64,000 nt of DNA from NCBI RefSeq assembly GCF_900187065.1, contig NZ_LT906483.1, positions 4,340,001-4,404,000 of the forward strand, given 5' to 3'. Position 1 is the stretch's first letter, and each line of letters opens with the position of its first letter. A model generated the notes under the pieces. It was not told the origin of the DNA, searched no databases, and was given only the letters and a program-made list of their open reading frames with translations. This stretch comes from Mycolicibacterium thermoresistibile (GTDB taxonomy: Bacteria > Actinomycetota > Actinomycetes > Mycobacteriales > Mycobacteriaceae). Below are positions 35,491 to 43,235 of this stretch, piece by piece. The position numbers were made by a program, and so were the translations under genes.

Positions 35491-37245
35491 GTGGCGCGCG
35501 CCGCGGTCGGGCTGATCGCGGCGCAGCTCGTCGTGCGGACGGTCCTGGCGTTCGGCGGCTACTACTACTGGGACGATCTGATCCTGGTGGGCCGGGCCGG
35601 AACACACGACCTGCTGTCCTGGCAGTACCTGTTCGACGATCACGACGGTCACGTCATGCCGGCCGCGTTTCTGGTGGCCGGCGTCATCACCCATCTGGCG
35701 CCGTTCAACTGGGCCGGGCCGGCGCTGAGCCTGGTGGTGCTGCAGCTACTGGTGTCGTTGGCGCTGCTGCGCACCCTGCACGTGATCCTGGGATGGCGAC
35801 CGGTGTTGCTGCTGCCATTGATATTCGCACTGTTCACCCCGTTGGCGGTGCCCGGATTCGCCTGGTGGGCGGCCGGATTGAACTCGCTGCCGATGCTGGC
35901 TGCGTTGGCGTGGGTGTGCGGTGACGCGATTCTGCTGGTGCGCACCGGCCGTGCACGCTACGCGGTGACCGGCATCCTGGTGTTCTTCGGCGGGTTGCTG
36001 TTCTTCGAGAAGGCGGCGGTGATCCCGTTCGTCGCGTTCGCGGTGACCGCGCTGCTGGCCTACGTGACCGGGGAGCGGTCCGCGCCGGCCGGGGTGTGGC
36101 GCCGCGGGCTGCGGTTGTGGGCACCGACGCTGGCGCTGGTCGGGGCGTGGATCGTTGTCTATCTGCTGGTGGTCGACTCGCGGCGGTGGAGTTTCGACTG
36201 GGCGATGACGTGGGATCTGGTGCGCCGCTCGGTCACTCACGGCATCGTGCCCGGGCTTGCGGGTGGGCCGTGGGACTGGCAGCGGTGGGCGCCGGCCTCG
36301 CCGTGGGCGACCCCGCCGCCGGTCGTGATGGTGCTGGGCTGGCTGACCCTGACGCTGGTGCTGGTGCTGTCGGTGTACCGCAAACAGCGCATCTGGGCGG
36401 TGTGGCTGGTGGCGGTGGGCTATGCGGTGGCCTGCCAGGTGCCGATCTATCTGCTCCGATCGTCGCAGTTCACCGCACTGGAGTTGGCGCAGACACTGCG
36501 GTACTTCCCGGATCTGGTGGTGGTGTTGGCACTGCTCGCCGCGGTCGGGTTGCGCGCCCCGAACCGGCCGTCGCCGCTGCTCGACGCCTCCCGCGGCCGA
36601 GCCGTCGCGGTGGCCGGCGTGACCGCCGCGTTCCTGGTCAGCAGCCTGTATTCGACGGTGACGTTCCTGTCCAGTTGGCGGGACAGCCCGGTGCCGGCGT
36701 ATCTGGACCATGTGCTGACCGGGTTGGCCCAGGCCGCGGCCGAATCCGATGCGCCGCTTCTGGATCAGGAGGTGGACCCGCTGATCATGCAGCGGGTGGC
36801 GTATCCGGCGAATCTGGCCAGCCACATGTTCGCGCTGGCGCGGCCGCGGCCGGATTTCGCCGACGCCACCACCCGGGTGCGGATGTTCGACCGCACCGGT
36901 CGACTGCTCGACGCGCAGGTGACCTGGGTGCGCGCCATCGTGCCGGGACCGGAACCGAATTGCGGATACCTGGTGCAACCGGACTTCCCGGTTCGCATCC
37001 CCTTGGACGGTCCGCTGCTGCCGGCCGACTGGACCGCTGAGATCAACTATCTGGCCAACAGCGACGGGTCGTTGACCATGTCGTTGAGTGAGGGCACCGA
37101 GGCCAAGGTGCCGGTGCGGCCCGGGCTGAACCGGGTGTACGTGCGGCTGCCCGGGGCCGGGGAGGCGATCGACGTGGCGGCCAACACCGCGGCGCTGTCG
37201 GTGTGCATCTCCCCCGGCCCGGTCGGTTTCCTGGCCCCGAAATGA
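35491..37245 (+). CDS. GT-C-like polytopic membrane protein (Rv3635-like)
   Basis: 584 residues from a GTG 22 bases after galE; no other start codon is nearby in the frame. About 11 membrane helices fill residues 1-420, and an extracytoplasmic C-terminal domain follows. The first loop after helix 1 has YYYWDDLIL, an acidic pair placed like the catalytic Asp of GT-C glycosyltransferases. Rv3635 (591 residues) holds the same place after galE1. It likely transfers a sugar from a polyprenyl carrier outside the membrane. Donor and acceptor are unknown. Confidence 0.75.
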   Translation: MARAAVGLIAAQLVVRTVLAFGGYYYWDDLILVGRAGTHDLLSWQYLFDDHDGHVMPAAFLVAGVITHLAPFNWAGPALSLVVLQLLVSLALLRTLHVILGWRPVLLLPLIFALFTPLAVPGFAWWAAGLNSLPMLAALAWVCGDAILLVRTGRARYAVTGILVFFGGLLFFEKAAVIPFVAFAVTALLAYVTGERSAPAGVWRRGLRLWAPTLALVGAWIVVYLLVVDSRRWSFDWAMTWDLVRRSVTHGIVPGLAGGPWDWQRWAPASPWATPPPVVMVLGWLTLTLVLVLSVYRKQRIWAVWLVAVGYAVACQVPIYLLRSSQFTALELAQTLRYFPDLVVVLALLAAVGLRAPNRPSPLLDASRGRAVAVAGVTAAFLVSSLYSTVTFLSSWRDSPVPAYLDHVLTGLAQAAAESDAPLLDQEVDPLIMQRVAYPANLASHMFALARPRPDFADATTRVRMFDRTGRLLDAQVTWVRAIVPGPEPNCGYLVQPDFPVRIPLDGPLLPADWTAEINYLANSDGSLTMSLSEGTEAKVPVRPGLNRVYVRLPGAGEAIDVAANTAALSVCISPGPVGFLAPK

Positions 37246-37310
37246 TCTGCATCGGGGCCGCCGAACCCGGGCGATGATGACAGCGTGGGGTCTGCTGACA
37301 GGGCTCCGCG

Positions 37311-37838
37311 ATGAGTGCGCTCGACGCGTTCTTCCTGACGTGGCGCAAAGCCCGCGAGACCTACGGGGTGGGCACCCCGCAGACCGGTGAGCAATTCGAC
37401 CACAGCACCACGTTCCGTGAGCTGGCCTCACGGTTGGAATCCACCGCACCGGGTGACAAGTGGACCGGCACCGCGGCCGATGCCTACGACGCGGTCAACA
37501 CCGAACACCGCTTAGTCATCGGCGAATTGGCCAACCTCGACCGTCGCCTCGGCGCTCAGATCACCCGCGCCGCCCAGATCGTCACAACCGGCCGCAACGA
37601 TCTGCAGACCGTGCACGATACAGTGGCGGCCATCGCCGACAGGCTGCCGCCTGGTCCCAGTGACGACGCCATGCGTTACGCCCTGGTGAGCCAGGGCACC
37701 GGAAAGATCATCGAAATCATCCGGGACTCCAACACCGACCTGAACGCCGTCGGCGCTGACCTCCGCGCACTCGACAGCGCGTACCAGGAATTGGGCAACC
37801 AGAAGTTCGCCAACGGGCCCAAGGAAAGCAACACATGA
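37311..37838 (+). CDS. EspA/EspE-like type VII secretion substrate
   Basis: 175 mostly helical residues. The pattern AFFLTW...G.P..G..F near the start and the turn WTGTAADAYDAVN (about 50-62) fit the EspA/EspE N-terminal domain, a helical hairpin of the WXG100 type. Mycobacterial EspA/EspE are larger (about 400 residues), so this is a short form. No YxxxD/E secretion signal is obvious at the C-terminus. It overlaps the next gene as ATGA, as expected for a co-secreted or chaperoned pair. The ESX system it would use is not in the window. Confidence 0.6.
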   Translation: MSALDAFFLTWRKARETYGVGTPQTGEQFDHSTTFRELASRLESTAPGDKWTGTAADAYDAVNTEHRLVIGELANLDRRLGAQITRAAQIVTTGRNDLQTVHDTVAAIADRLPPGPSDDAMRYALVSQGTGKIIEIIRDSNTDLNAVGADLRALDSAYQELGNQKFANGPKESNT

Positions 37839-38356
37839 AGGACATCTCCGCGATCGTCCGGGACGGAGACCCCGAACTGCAGACCGGAACGCAGGTCGAC
37901 CGGCACATGATCGACAAGGCCGACCGCATGATGGACGCGCCCATCTGGGAGAAGGATCCGGCAAGCAACGGCGGCAGTCTCGATCAGCGTGATCCGTATC
38001 TGGACGGGGTCGTCTCGGATATCTTCACCTCAGCGGGCCGAGACCACATCGCCGTCGGTGAGCACCTTCTCAGCGAGAAGGGCGACGACTTCCAGGGCGT
38101 GGAAGTGCAAGCGATGCCTCCGAGGTGGATAACGCACGACCCGGAAGGGCGAGTTCGAATCCTCTCGTATGGCGAAGTTCATGACCTGCCATGCGCCACT
38201 CCGAGTTTCAGCGAGTACAACCGGACCCTCGCCGAGGCGACCGAACAAACTCTCGGACAAGGCTCATCAGAGCACATGAAGAGCGCGCCGACTTACCGCT
38301 ATAACCAGGTTTCTGAGGTGATGAATCCACAAACCGATCAACCGGAGCCACCATGA
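37835..38356 (+). CDS. hypothetical partner of the EspA/E-like protein
   Basis: 173 residues with no recognised domain, signal peptide or membrane helix. It is acidic and hydrophilic, with VRDGDPELQTGTQVDRHM near the start and a central strand-rich patch (VQAMPPRWITHDPEGRVRILSYGEV). Both ends overlap neighbours by four bases (ATGA), so it is translated with an Esp-like protein and a lipoprotein. A toxin, immunity or chaperone role is possible; none is shown. Confidence 0.6.
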   Translation: MKDISAIVRDGDPELQTGTQVDRHMIDKADRMMDAPIWEKDPASNGGSLDQRDPYLDGVVSDIFTSAGRDHIAVGEHLLSEKGDDFQGVEVQAMPPRWITHDPEGRVRILSYGEVHDLPCATPSFSEYNRTLAEATEQTLGQGSSEHMKSAPTYRYNQVSEVMNPQTDQPEPP

Positions 38357-38598
38357 TGATGCGTCGACGAGCTGCCGCGGCTTGTTGCGCGGCAGCACTA
38401 TTCGCGATCCCGGGGTGTTCTCCTGCGCCGCCCCCGTTGCCAGATGACAGTCCTACCGCGGTAGCAGAACAGATCACCGGTTCCGACGGAGACGCTTTCC
38501 TCGCAGAGATCACCACCTTTGATTGCAGCGGAAACCGTCTCAGACGGTACCCAGGCGAGCAATTCGCCGGCTTGTTCTCCGTCGTCAGGCCTGAGTGA
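38353..38598 (+). CDS. small lipoprotein, possibly truncated
   Basis: 81 residues. An arginine-rich start, a hydrophobic segment (AAAACCAAALFAI) and a lipobox-type IPGC with the acylated cysteine at about residue 22 are clear. The remainder is short, and the frame ends abruptly at SVVRPE. It starts inside the preceding stop (ATGATG). Protein-like reading continues in other frames right after the stop, so the gene may have lost its 3' part by frameshift. Confidence 0.5.
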   Translation: MMMRRRAAAACCAAALFAIPGCSPAPPPLPDDSPTAVAEQITGSDGDAFLAEITTFDCSGNRLRRYPGEQFAGLFSVVRPE

Positions 38599-39051
38599 GT
38601 ACCCCCAGATCGACACCGCGCTTGGTGAATTCGCCGACACATTCGAGCATCAGCGGACTGCACGACGACAGCGGATACTCCAGCCAATCCTGTTCTGTGG
38701 CAGAGATATTCAGAAAGTCTGATGCCGTACCTCGGCGCGATGGTCGGAGACGACCGCAATACCGCGGGGTTCACGCCTCTTGACGGCCTGCATTCGGAGA
38801 TGCCCCGTAGTGCGGCCCTGTTCGCGCCGGCAATCGATGTATCCGGCGACTGGACCATCACCGGCTACCTGAACTGGTTCTGGGTGTACCAGACCCCCGA
38901 ATGGCCGCACGGCCAGGAGGACCTGAACGCCCGCATCGACCGCGCTCCGGACTCCCACCAACACCGGCAGTTGCTGATCGTGGGCCCACACCCCCGCGAT
39001 TACTTCCCCACCGAACCCGCCTGGCCCGGCTGGCCGAGGGCGGTGAAATGA
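38599..39051 (+). pseudogene. remnant of a protein gene (frame-broken) after the lipoprotein
   Basis: The only clean open piece is 38722-39051 (109 residues, ATG), with a plausible folded composition (DVSGDWTITGYLNWFWVYQ). Upstream of it the same frame reads sense-like sequence back to about 38670 but has stops at 38596 and 38626, while a second frame is open from 38519 to 38722 (with YPQIDTALGEFADTF). This looks like the C-terminal part of a larger protein, perhaps the lower half of the lipoprotein, split by small indels. An independent small gene from 38722 cannot be excluded. Confidence 0.4.
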
Positions 39052-39075
39052 GTCCGGCGTGTCACCCTTTACCGC

Positions 39076-39501
39076 ATGACGGATATGCGCGAACAGGGTC
39101 TTCAGGTCTTCCGGGAACTGCTGCCGGGGGTGCTGCCGGACGGCGACGTCGACTTCCGGGACGGCAGTTTCGGCGATGAACTGCTCGAGATCGGCATCGA
39201 CAACGTGTTCGGCCGGCTGTGGACCCGCGACGGGCTGAGCCGACGGGACCGCAGCCTGGTCACCCTGGGCATCCTGATCGCGCTGCGCGCCACCGACGAA
39301 CTCCGGTTCCACGTACAGATCGCCCGCAACAACGGACTGACCGAAGACGAGATCGCCGAGGTCATCTACCACGCCACCGGCTACGCCGGGTTCCCGAATG
39401 CCAGCACCGCGATGAAGGTGGCCAAGGAGGTGCTCGCGGAGGAACACAGCCGCGCTGCCGACGCGGACAAACAGAGCCGCCTAGGGGAATCGAACCCCTG
39501 A
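39076..39501 (+). CDS. carboxymuconolactone decarboxylase family protein
   Basis: 141 residues. AhpD-like/CMD fold: LWTRDGLSRRDRSLVTLGILIAL, then ATDELRFHVQIARNNGLTEDEIAEVIYH and a glycine-containing turn. The AhpD CxxC pair is absent, so a decarboxylase or unknown lyase role fits better than peroxide reduction. The last seven codons (SRLGESNP-stop) run through the antisense of a tRNA-Thr T-arm, i.e. into the prophage attachment core, so the original C-terminus may have been the same overlap or altered by integration. Confidence 0.88.
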   Translation: MTDMREQGLQVFRELLPGVLPDGDVDFRDGSFGDELLEIGIDNVFGRLWTRDGLSRRDRSLVTLGILIALRATDELRFHVQIARNNGLTEDEIAEVIYHATGYAGFPNASTAMKVAKEVLAEEHSRAADADKQSRLGESNP

Positions 39502-39517
39502 CCTATTCATTACGAGT
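39475..39517 (-). other. prophage attachment site: 3' half of tRNA-Thr(CGT)
   Basis: On the minus strand this reads from an anticodon-loop CTCGTAA through the variable loop, a perfect T-arm (AGGGG-TTCGATT-CCCCT) and the acceptor strand AGGCGGC. Anticodon CGT means threonine. The 5' half is absent: the sequence to the right cannot form the acceptor partner GCCGCCT or a D-arm. This is what an att site looks like at the end where phage DNA replaces the tRNA 5' half. The intact tRNA is expected at the other prophage end. The integrase gene starts about 190 bases away. Confidence 0.85.
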
Positions 39518-39708
39518 CCACCGGTTGCGGCTGAATCGGCTAACTAATCCGGACAACGTACTCCCCTTCCCAGGCCACAATGACGATGCTGAGCGGCAAG
39601 ACGTCGCATGATTTTTTGCCAGGCTCGACATCCGTTGCTGCATTCCGCAGCATCCGCCACGGATCCCCCAGTCACACTGCTTTTCTGTGCCCGAAAGGTG
39701 ACTGAACA

Positions 39709-40650
39709 GTGACCATGAACCAGCCACAAAGTGCTGTTATCCAGGCCATTCTGCATGCTGATTCAGCAAACATCGGGGAGGGCTTGGAATCCGTGCAGTA
39801 TCCGCTTGTCAACACTTGGCGCACCTGGCAGTTTGCCCAATCGCTGTCGAAGCGGACCGTCGATGAACGTGTCGCCACCGTCACCCGCATGGCGAACTGG
39901 TGCCAAACAAGCCCGGAGAGCGCCACCAGCGAACAGATCGCCGAATGGCTCGCCGCCGGCGACTGGATGCCGCGCACCCGCTGGACCTACCACCGGGCAC
40001 TCAGCGCCTGGTTCACATGGCTGCAGCTCCAGGGCCACCGTCTCGACAACCCGATGCTCCGGCTCGGCGACCCAAAGCGGCCGAAGAGCGTGCCCAGGCC
40101 ACTGTCAAACGCTGACGTCGCCCGCCTGCTCACCACTCGAATGCACACGCGTACACGCGCGATGGTCCTGCTCGCAACCTTCGAAGGTCTCCGCACATTC
40201 GAGATCGCCAAAGTCCGGGGCGAACATTTCGACCTGGTCAGCCGCACCATGACAGTCACCGGGAAGGGCGGCATCACCGCCACCCTGCCGCTACACCACC
40301 GCGTTGTCGAACACGCCTACCGGATGCCACGCAAAGGCTACTGGTTCCCCGGCCGCAACGGTGGACATCAGCGCCGCGAATCCGTGGGGCAAACCATCAA
40401 AGAGGCCATCACACGGGCCGGCGCAGTAGGGTCCGCCCACCAGCTACGGCACTGGTTCGGCACCGCGCTCGTCGAGGCCGGGGTTGATCTACGCACCGTC
40501 CAAACGCTGCTGCGGCACCAGAATCTCTCGAGTACCGAGATATACACGCAGGTCAAAGAACCACGCCGCGCGGACGCGATTCAGCTGCTCGACCCGTTCC
40601 AGCTCGACATGGTTGCGCTGTCTGCTTCACCGTGGAAGGAAGCGGCATGA
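39709..40650 (+). CDS. int: prophage tyrosine integrase
   Basis: 313 residues from a GTG with GAAAGG upstream (an ATG two codons on is an alternative). N-terminal SAM-like core-binding domain (about 25-120), then the catalytic domain. Catalytic residues are visible: Arg162 (EGLRTFE), Lys in TGKGG, H244-x-x-R247 (HQLRHW), His270 (LLRHQN) and the nucleophile Tyr279 (EIYTQV). It should integrate the phage at tRNA-Thr next door. Its stop overlaps the next start as ATGA. Confidence 0.95.
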   Translation: MTMNQPQSAVIQAILHADSANIGEGLESVQYPLVNTWRTWQFAQSLSKRTVDERVATVTRMANWCQTSPESATSEQIAEWLAAGDWMPRTRWTYHRALSAWFTWLQLQGHRLDNPMLRLGDPKRPKSVPRPLSNADVARLLTTRMHTRTRAMVLLATFEGLRTFEIAKVRGEHFDLVSRTMTVTGKGGITATLPLHHRVVEHAYRMPRKGYWFPGRNGGHQRRESVGQTIKEAITRAGAVGSAHQLRHWFGTALVEAGVDLRTVQTLLRHQNLSSTEIYTQVKEPRRADAIQLLDPFQLDMVALSASPWKEAA

Positions 40651-40970
40651 CGAGCAGCATCCCCTGGCGTCGTAGGCTGCCGGGCATGGCTCGCCGCTCA
40701 CCGTGGATCAACCCCAAGGCACAGCTGCTGGTTCGGCTGCTCGCCGAACGCTACGGACTGACGCTCACCGAGGACGCAGCACGCGAAACGATCTCAGACC
40801 AGGTCGACCACGTCGCGGCCATGATGCGGATCGGCCGGCAAGCCGCCAAACGCTACGTCACCGACGACGCGATCACGCGGATGGCTGATCGGATCGCGGC
40901 AGCAGTCCACGAAGCCGAAACCACGCCCGAACCATCTCAGCCGCGGCCACAGCTACGCATCGTCAAATAG
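40647..40970 (+). CDS. small prophage protein downstream of int
   Basis: 107 residues from an ATG overlapping the integrase stop, with GAAGGA seven bases upstream. Basic and helical; the segment MMRIGRQAAKRYVTDDAI has the look of a helix-turn-helix, followed by a charged helix and a proline-rich tail. It could be a recombination directionality factor or a small regulator, given its coupling to int, but no family is recognised. Confidence 0.65.
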   Translation: MTSSIPWRRRLPGMARRSPWINPKAQLLVRLLAERYGLTLTEDAARETISDQVDHVAAMMRIGRQAAKRYVTDDAITRMADRIAAAVHEAETTPEPSQPRPQLRIVK

Positions 40971-41040
40971 CAAACAGGCCGCCTGGCAAATCAAGGTCAG
41001 TTACCATTCCGGGTCATGAGCAACGGTGCAGAGGTCCGGG

Positions 41041-41634
41041 ATGGGTAGGCGCGAACGTAAAGCGTTGAAGAATCTCAAGGCGCAGCGGGCAGCCGAGGAG
41101 AAACTCGCAGCAGAGGACGCGAAGAAAGCCGAACGCCAACGCCAGATGGAAGAAGCCGCAGCTGCATGGGCTGCCAAAACTCCTGAAGAAAAACGTCAGG
41201 TCTACAAGCTGGCGGGCATCGCCGCAATCGTCATCGTGCTGCTGCTGGCCATAATCGGCGCATGCAGCGGCGGCGCAGACAATAAGGACTCGAACACAGC
41301 CACTACCACGACGAGGACCACTACGACGACGGCTCCCCCAGCCCCCGTTGATGCTCCAATCGTGATCTCGATGCCCCTCGGGTTCGCCGAGGAAAGAAAC
41401 GGCATCCGCATCGACGCGATCGATATCGGGCAACACATCGTCGACGACGTGAACCGCGAACGCGCTATTTTTGACCGGAACAACTGGCGCGTCGCCGCGC
41501 AATGCGATCAGATGGTCGGCAATCGGTTGAAGGTCGGTGCGATCAAAGCCGATGAGGCGGCGATCATCTCCAACGCACGGCAAGGCACGTCGATCGCGGA
41601 GAACCGACTCCAATTCCTTCTGGACTGCCCATGA
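41041..41634 (+). CDS. prophage single-pass membrane protein with Thr-rich stalk
   Basis: 197 residues from the ATG at 41041 (a GTG 15 bases upstream is weaker). A very basic/acidic coiled-coil N-terminus (about 1-50) is followed by one strong membrane helix (IAAIVIVLLLAIIGA, about 60-78), a Thr/Pro linker (TTTTRTTTTTAPPAP) and an extracytoplasmic domain of about 85 residues. A helix-plus-stalk build beside the integrase recalls lysogenic-conversion or superinfection-exclusion proteins. Function not known. Confidence 0.7.
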   Translation: MGRRERKALKNLKAQRAAEEKLAAEDAKKAERQRQMEEAAAAWAAKTPEEKRQVYKLAGIAAIVIVLLLAIIGACSGGADNKDSNTATTTTRTTTTTAPPAPVDAPIVISMPLGFAEERNGIRIDAIDIGQHIVDDVNRERAIFDRNNWRVAAQCDQMVGNRLKVGAIKADEAAIISNARQGTSIAENRLQFLLDCP

Positions 41635-41720
41635 CTGATCAGCAGTTCGCGAAACTCGTCATCGCCATCATCGGCGCGGCGCTCCTGGTCATCGGCGTGA
41701 TCTTGATGCTCGCCTTCTGA
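41631..41720 (+). CDS. 29-residue membrane peptide
   Basis: Starts within the stop of the preceding membrane-protein gene (ATGA) and encodes MTDQQF followed by an unbroken hydrophobic helix (VIAIIGAALLVIGVILMLAF). The overlap and the near-pure transmembrane composition support a real, co-translated small protein, possibly a helper of the membrane protein before it. No family is recognised. Confidence 0.55.
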   Translation: MTDQQFAKLVIAIIGAALLVIGVILMLAF

Positions 41721-41801
41721 ACGCCGCTCACTGGACTGTGCCGTCCTTGCGCTGCTGGTTGAGCGTCGCGGTCGGCCATGCAGGCCGTTACCGCCGAGGC
41801 G

Positions 41802-41925
41802 CGGCACCTACACGCGGTGTGACCCTCATATTTTTGCGCAAAACCAGACAATCAGCAGTTCAGACGCTACCGTCACGACCCGACGCGTGCCGCCACCGCG
41901 TGATCGGCACCTACGCGCGGTGTGA
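41802..41925 (+). repeat. pair of 21-bp direct repeats in the 362-base gap before vapB
   Basis: The unit CGGCACCTACRCGCGGTGTG plus A occurs at 41802-41822 and 41905-41925, differing at one base, 103 bp apart start to start. Each has a CACC/GGTG inverted core; the first also has ACAC-GCG-GTGT. This is the only structure I see in the gap 41721-42082, which holds no convincing gene. They could be operators for the toxin-antitoxin operon or arm-type sites for the integrase. Confidence 0.6.
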
Positions 41926-42082
41926 GCGACGCAATGTAAGGCCAACGGGTGAGGCCCGGGCCCGGACGCTGCGTTGCGAATTTGTTACGGTTCTGCCGCG
42001 CGACGCGCATAACGTGCTGCTGGAACGCGTCCACAAGGGGTACGTTTTTGTTGGTGAGAGGCGATGCTGTAGAGGGGGTGTG

Positions 42083-42763
42083 ATGGGTACCGCCAAGGTA
42101 GACGACGCCCGGTTCACACAGGGCATCCTCAACATGGCAGATGCCGCCCGATTTCTAGCGCTCAGTCAGCCGACTTTCCATAGGTGGGCAAAAGGGTATG
42201 AGCGGGGCGAACCACTCATCCACGTGATTCACGGCGTGCCTACCCGGAAGGCGAACGTCTCGTTTATCGCACTGACAGAGGCATATGTGCTCGCGGCGCT
42301 ACGCGACGCTGGGGTGCAGCTCCGACGTGTGCGACCCGCGCTTGACAAACTCCAGAAAGAGTTTGGGCGTGAGTACGTGCTCACCGCTCCCAACCTTGCA
42401 ACGGATGGCATCGACGTGCTTTGGGACTTCTCCAAGTCAAGGGAAGGTGCCGGTCTTATAGAAGCGCGTACAGGGCGTTACGTCATCCGGGAGATTGTCG
42501 AAGACTACCTGCAATACATCTCATGGGATAGCTCCGAGATTCCGTATCAGCTCGTTCTCCGGCAGTGGCAGCCCGCGAAGATCGTCGTTGATCTGCGCCA
42601 CTCTTTCGGACAACCAAGATTCGGGGTTTCAGGACCACGCGTGGCGGATGTAGCTGCCATGCTCAAGGCTGGAGAACCGGGGGAAGTCGTTGCCGATGAG
42701 TTCGGGATCTCACGAGATGAAGTCCGAACCGCCGCACGCGTCCTCCTGGGCCGCGCCGCCTGA
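42083..42763 (+). CDS. VapB45-like antitoxin, DUF433 type
   Basis: 226 residues from the ATG at 42083 with AGAGGGGG eight bases upstream. The N-terminal half has a helix-turn-helix look (ADAARFLALSQPTFHRWAKGY); the C-terminus is a DUF433 domain (GPRVADVAAMLKAGEPGEVVADEFGISRDEVRTA). It matches the pairing of Rv2018 (VapB45) with a PIN-like toxin. It would repress its promoter and neutralise the toxin; the toxin gene begins inside it, so the two are coupled. Confidence 0.8.
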   Translation: MGTAKVDDARFTQGILNMADAARFLALSQPTFHRWAKGYERGEPLIHVIHGVPTRKANVSFIALTEAYVLAALRDAGVQLRRVRPALDKLQKEFGREYVLTAPNLATDGIDVLWDFSKSREGAGLIEARTGRYVIREIVEDYLQYISWDSSEIPYQLVLRQWQPAKIVVDLRHSFGQPRFGVSGPRVADVAAMLKAGEPGEVVADEFGISRDEVRTAARVLLGRAA

Positions 42764-43148
42764 GTTCTATCTCGACGAGAACCTCGCGGGCAAGACCCTC
42801 CGTAGAGCGATACAGCGATACGGTTATGTCGTCCATACGCCTCCTGAGCTCTACGGATCACGAGAGGCTTCGGAGGGGATCCCGGATGAAAGGTGGTTAC
42901 GTGACGTCGGCAAGAAGGGCTGGGCTGTAATTGGCCGTGACACGACGATTCTAAAGACTCCGAGTGAGCTAGCGGCTTATAAGGCCGCCAAACTACATAT
43001 GTTTCTGTTCGACGGGGAGGCTAACCGGGAGCAGCTGGTCGTTGCGGTCACCGCGACTTTGCAGGAAATCTGTACGCATTGCATGAACGGAACACCGTCC
43101 GTTTGGCGTGTCCGCGGCCGCCCACACCCGCACCTCGTCCTACTCTGA
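42696..43148 (+). CDS. VapC45-like toxin with PIN-like fold
   Basis: 150 residues from an ATG at 42696, preferred because GGGGGAAG lies nine bases before it; it overlaps the antitoxin gene by 68 bases. The opening FYLDENLAGKTLRRAI, with acidic Asp-Glu, and the internal GRDTTILKTPSE and HMFLFDG match the Rv2019/VapC45 PIN-like group. It probably cleaves RNA when freed from the antitoxin. Located at the end of the rightward prophage arm, right before a terminator. Confidence 0.8.
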   Translation: MSSGSHEMKSEPPHASSWAAPPEFYLDENLAGKTLRRAIQRYGYVVHTPPELYGSREASEGIPDERWLRDVGKKGWAVIGRDTTILKTPSELAAYKAAKLHMFLFDGEANREQLVVAVTATLQEICTHCMNGTPSVWRVRGRPHPHLVLL

Positions 43149-43163
43149 GCTGCCCTGGGAGGA

Positions 43164-43196
43164 AAGCGGCCCCACCATGTCGGAGTGGGGCCGCTT
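43164..43196. terminator. bidirectional hairpin between vapC and the late operon
   Basis: A perfect 12-bp stem (arms 43164-43175 and 43185-43196, 9-base loop) with A/T at its outer ends lies between convergent genes. It likely ends both the rightward int/vapBC arm and the leftward 20-kb late transcript. Confidence 0.8.
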
Positions 43197-43235
43197 ACCG
43201 TTCGTCGCGTTTGCCAGACGCTGACACCCATGATG

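Noticed and set aside
39475..39550. Complete tRNA gene at the prophage boundary
   Set aside because: T-arm and acceptor 3' strand are intact, but no 5' acceptor partner or D-arm can be formed; it is an att remnant.
41016..41048. 10-codon leader frame before the stalked membrane protein gene
   Set aside because: It overlaps the likely start region but has no ribosome site and no attenuator-like structure.
42229..42861. Minus-strand frames opposite vapB/vapC
   Set aside because: Shadows of two recognised, coupled genes.
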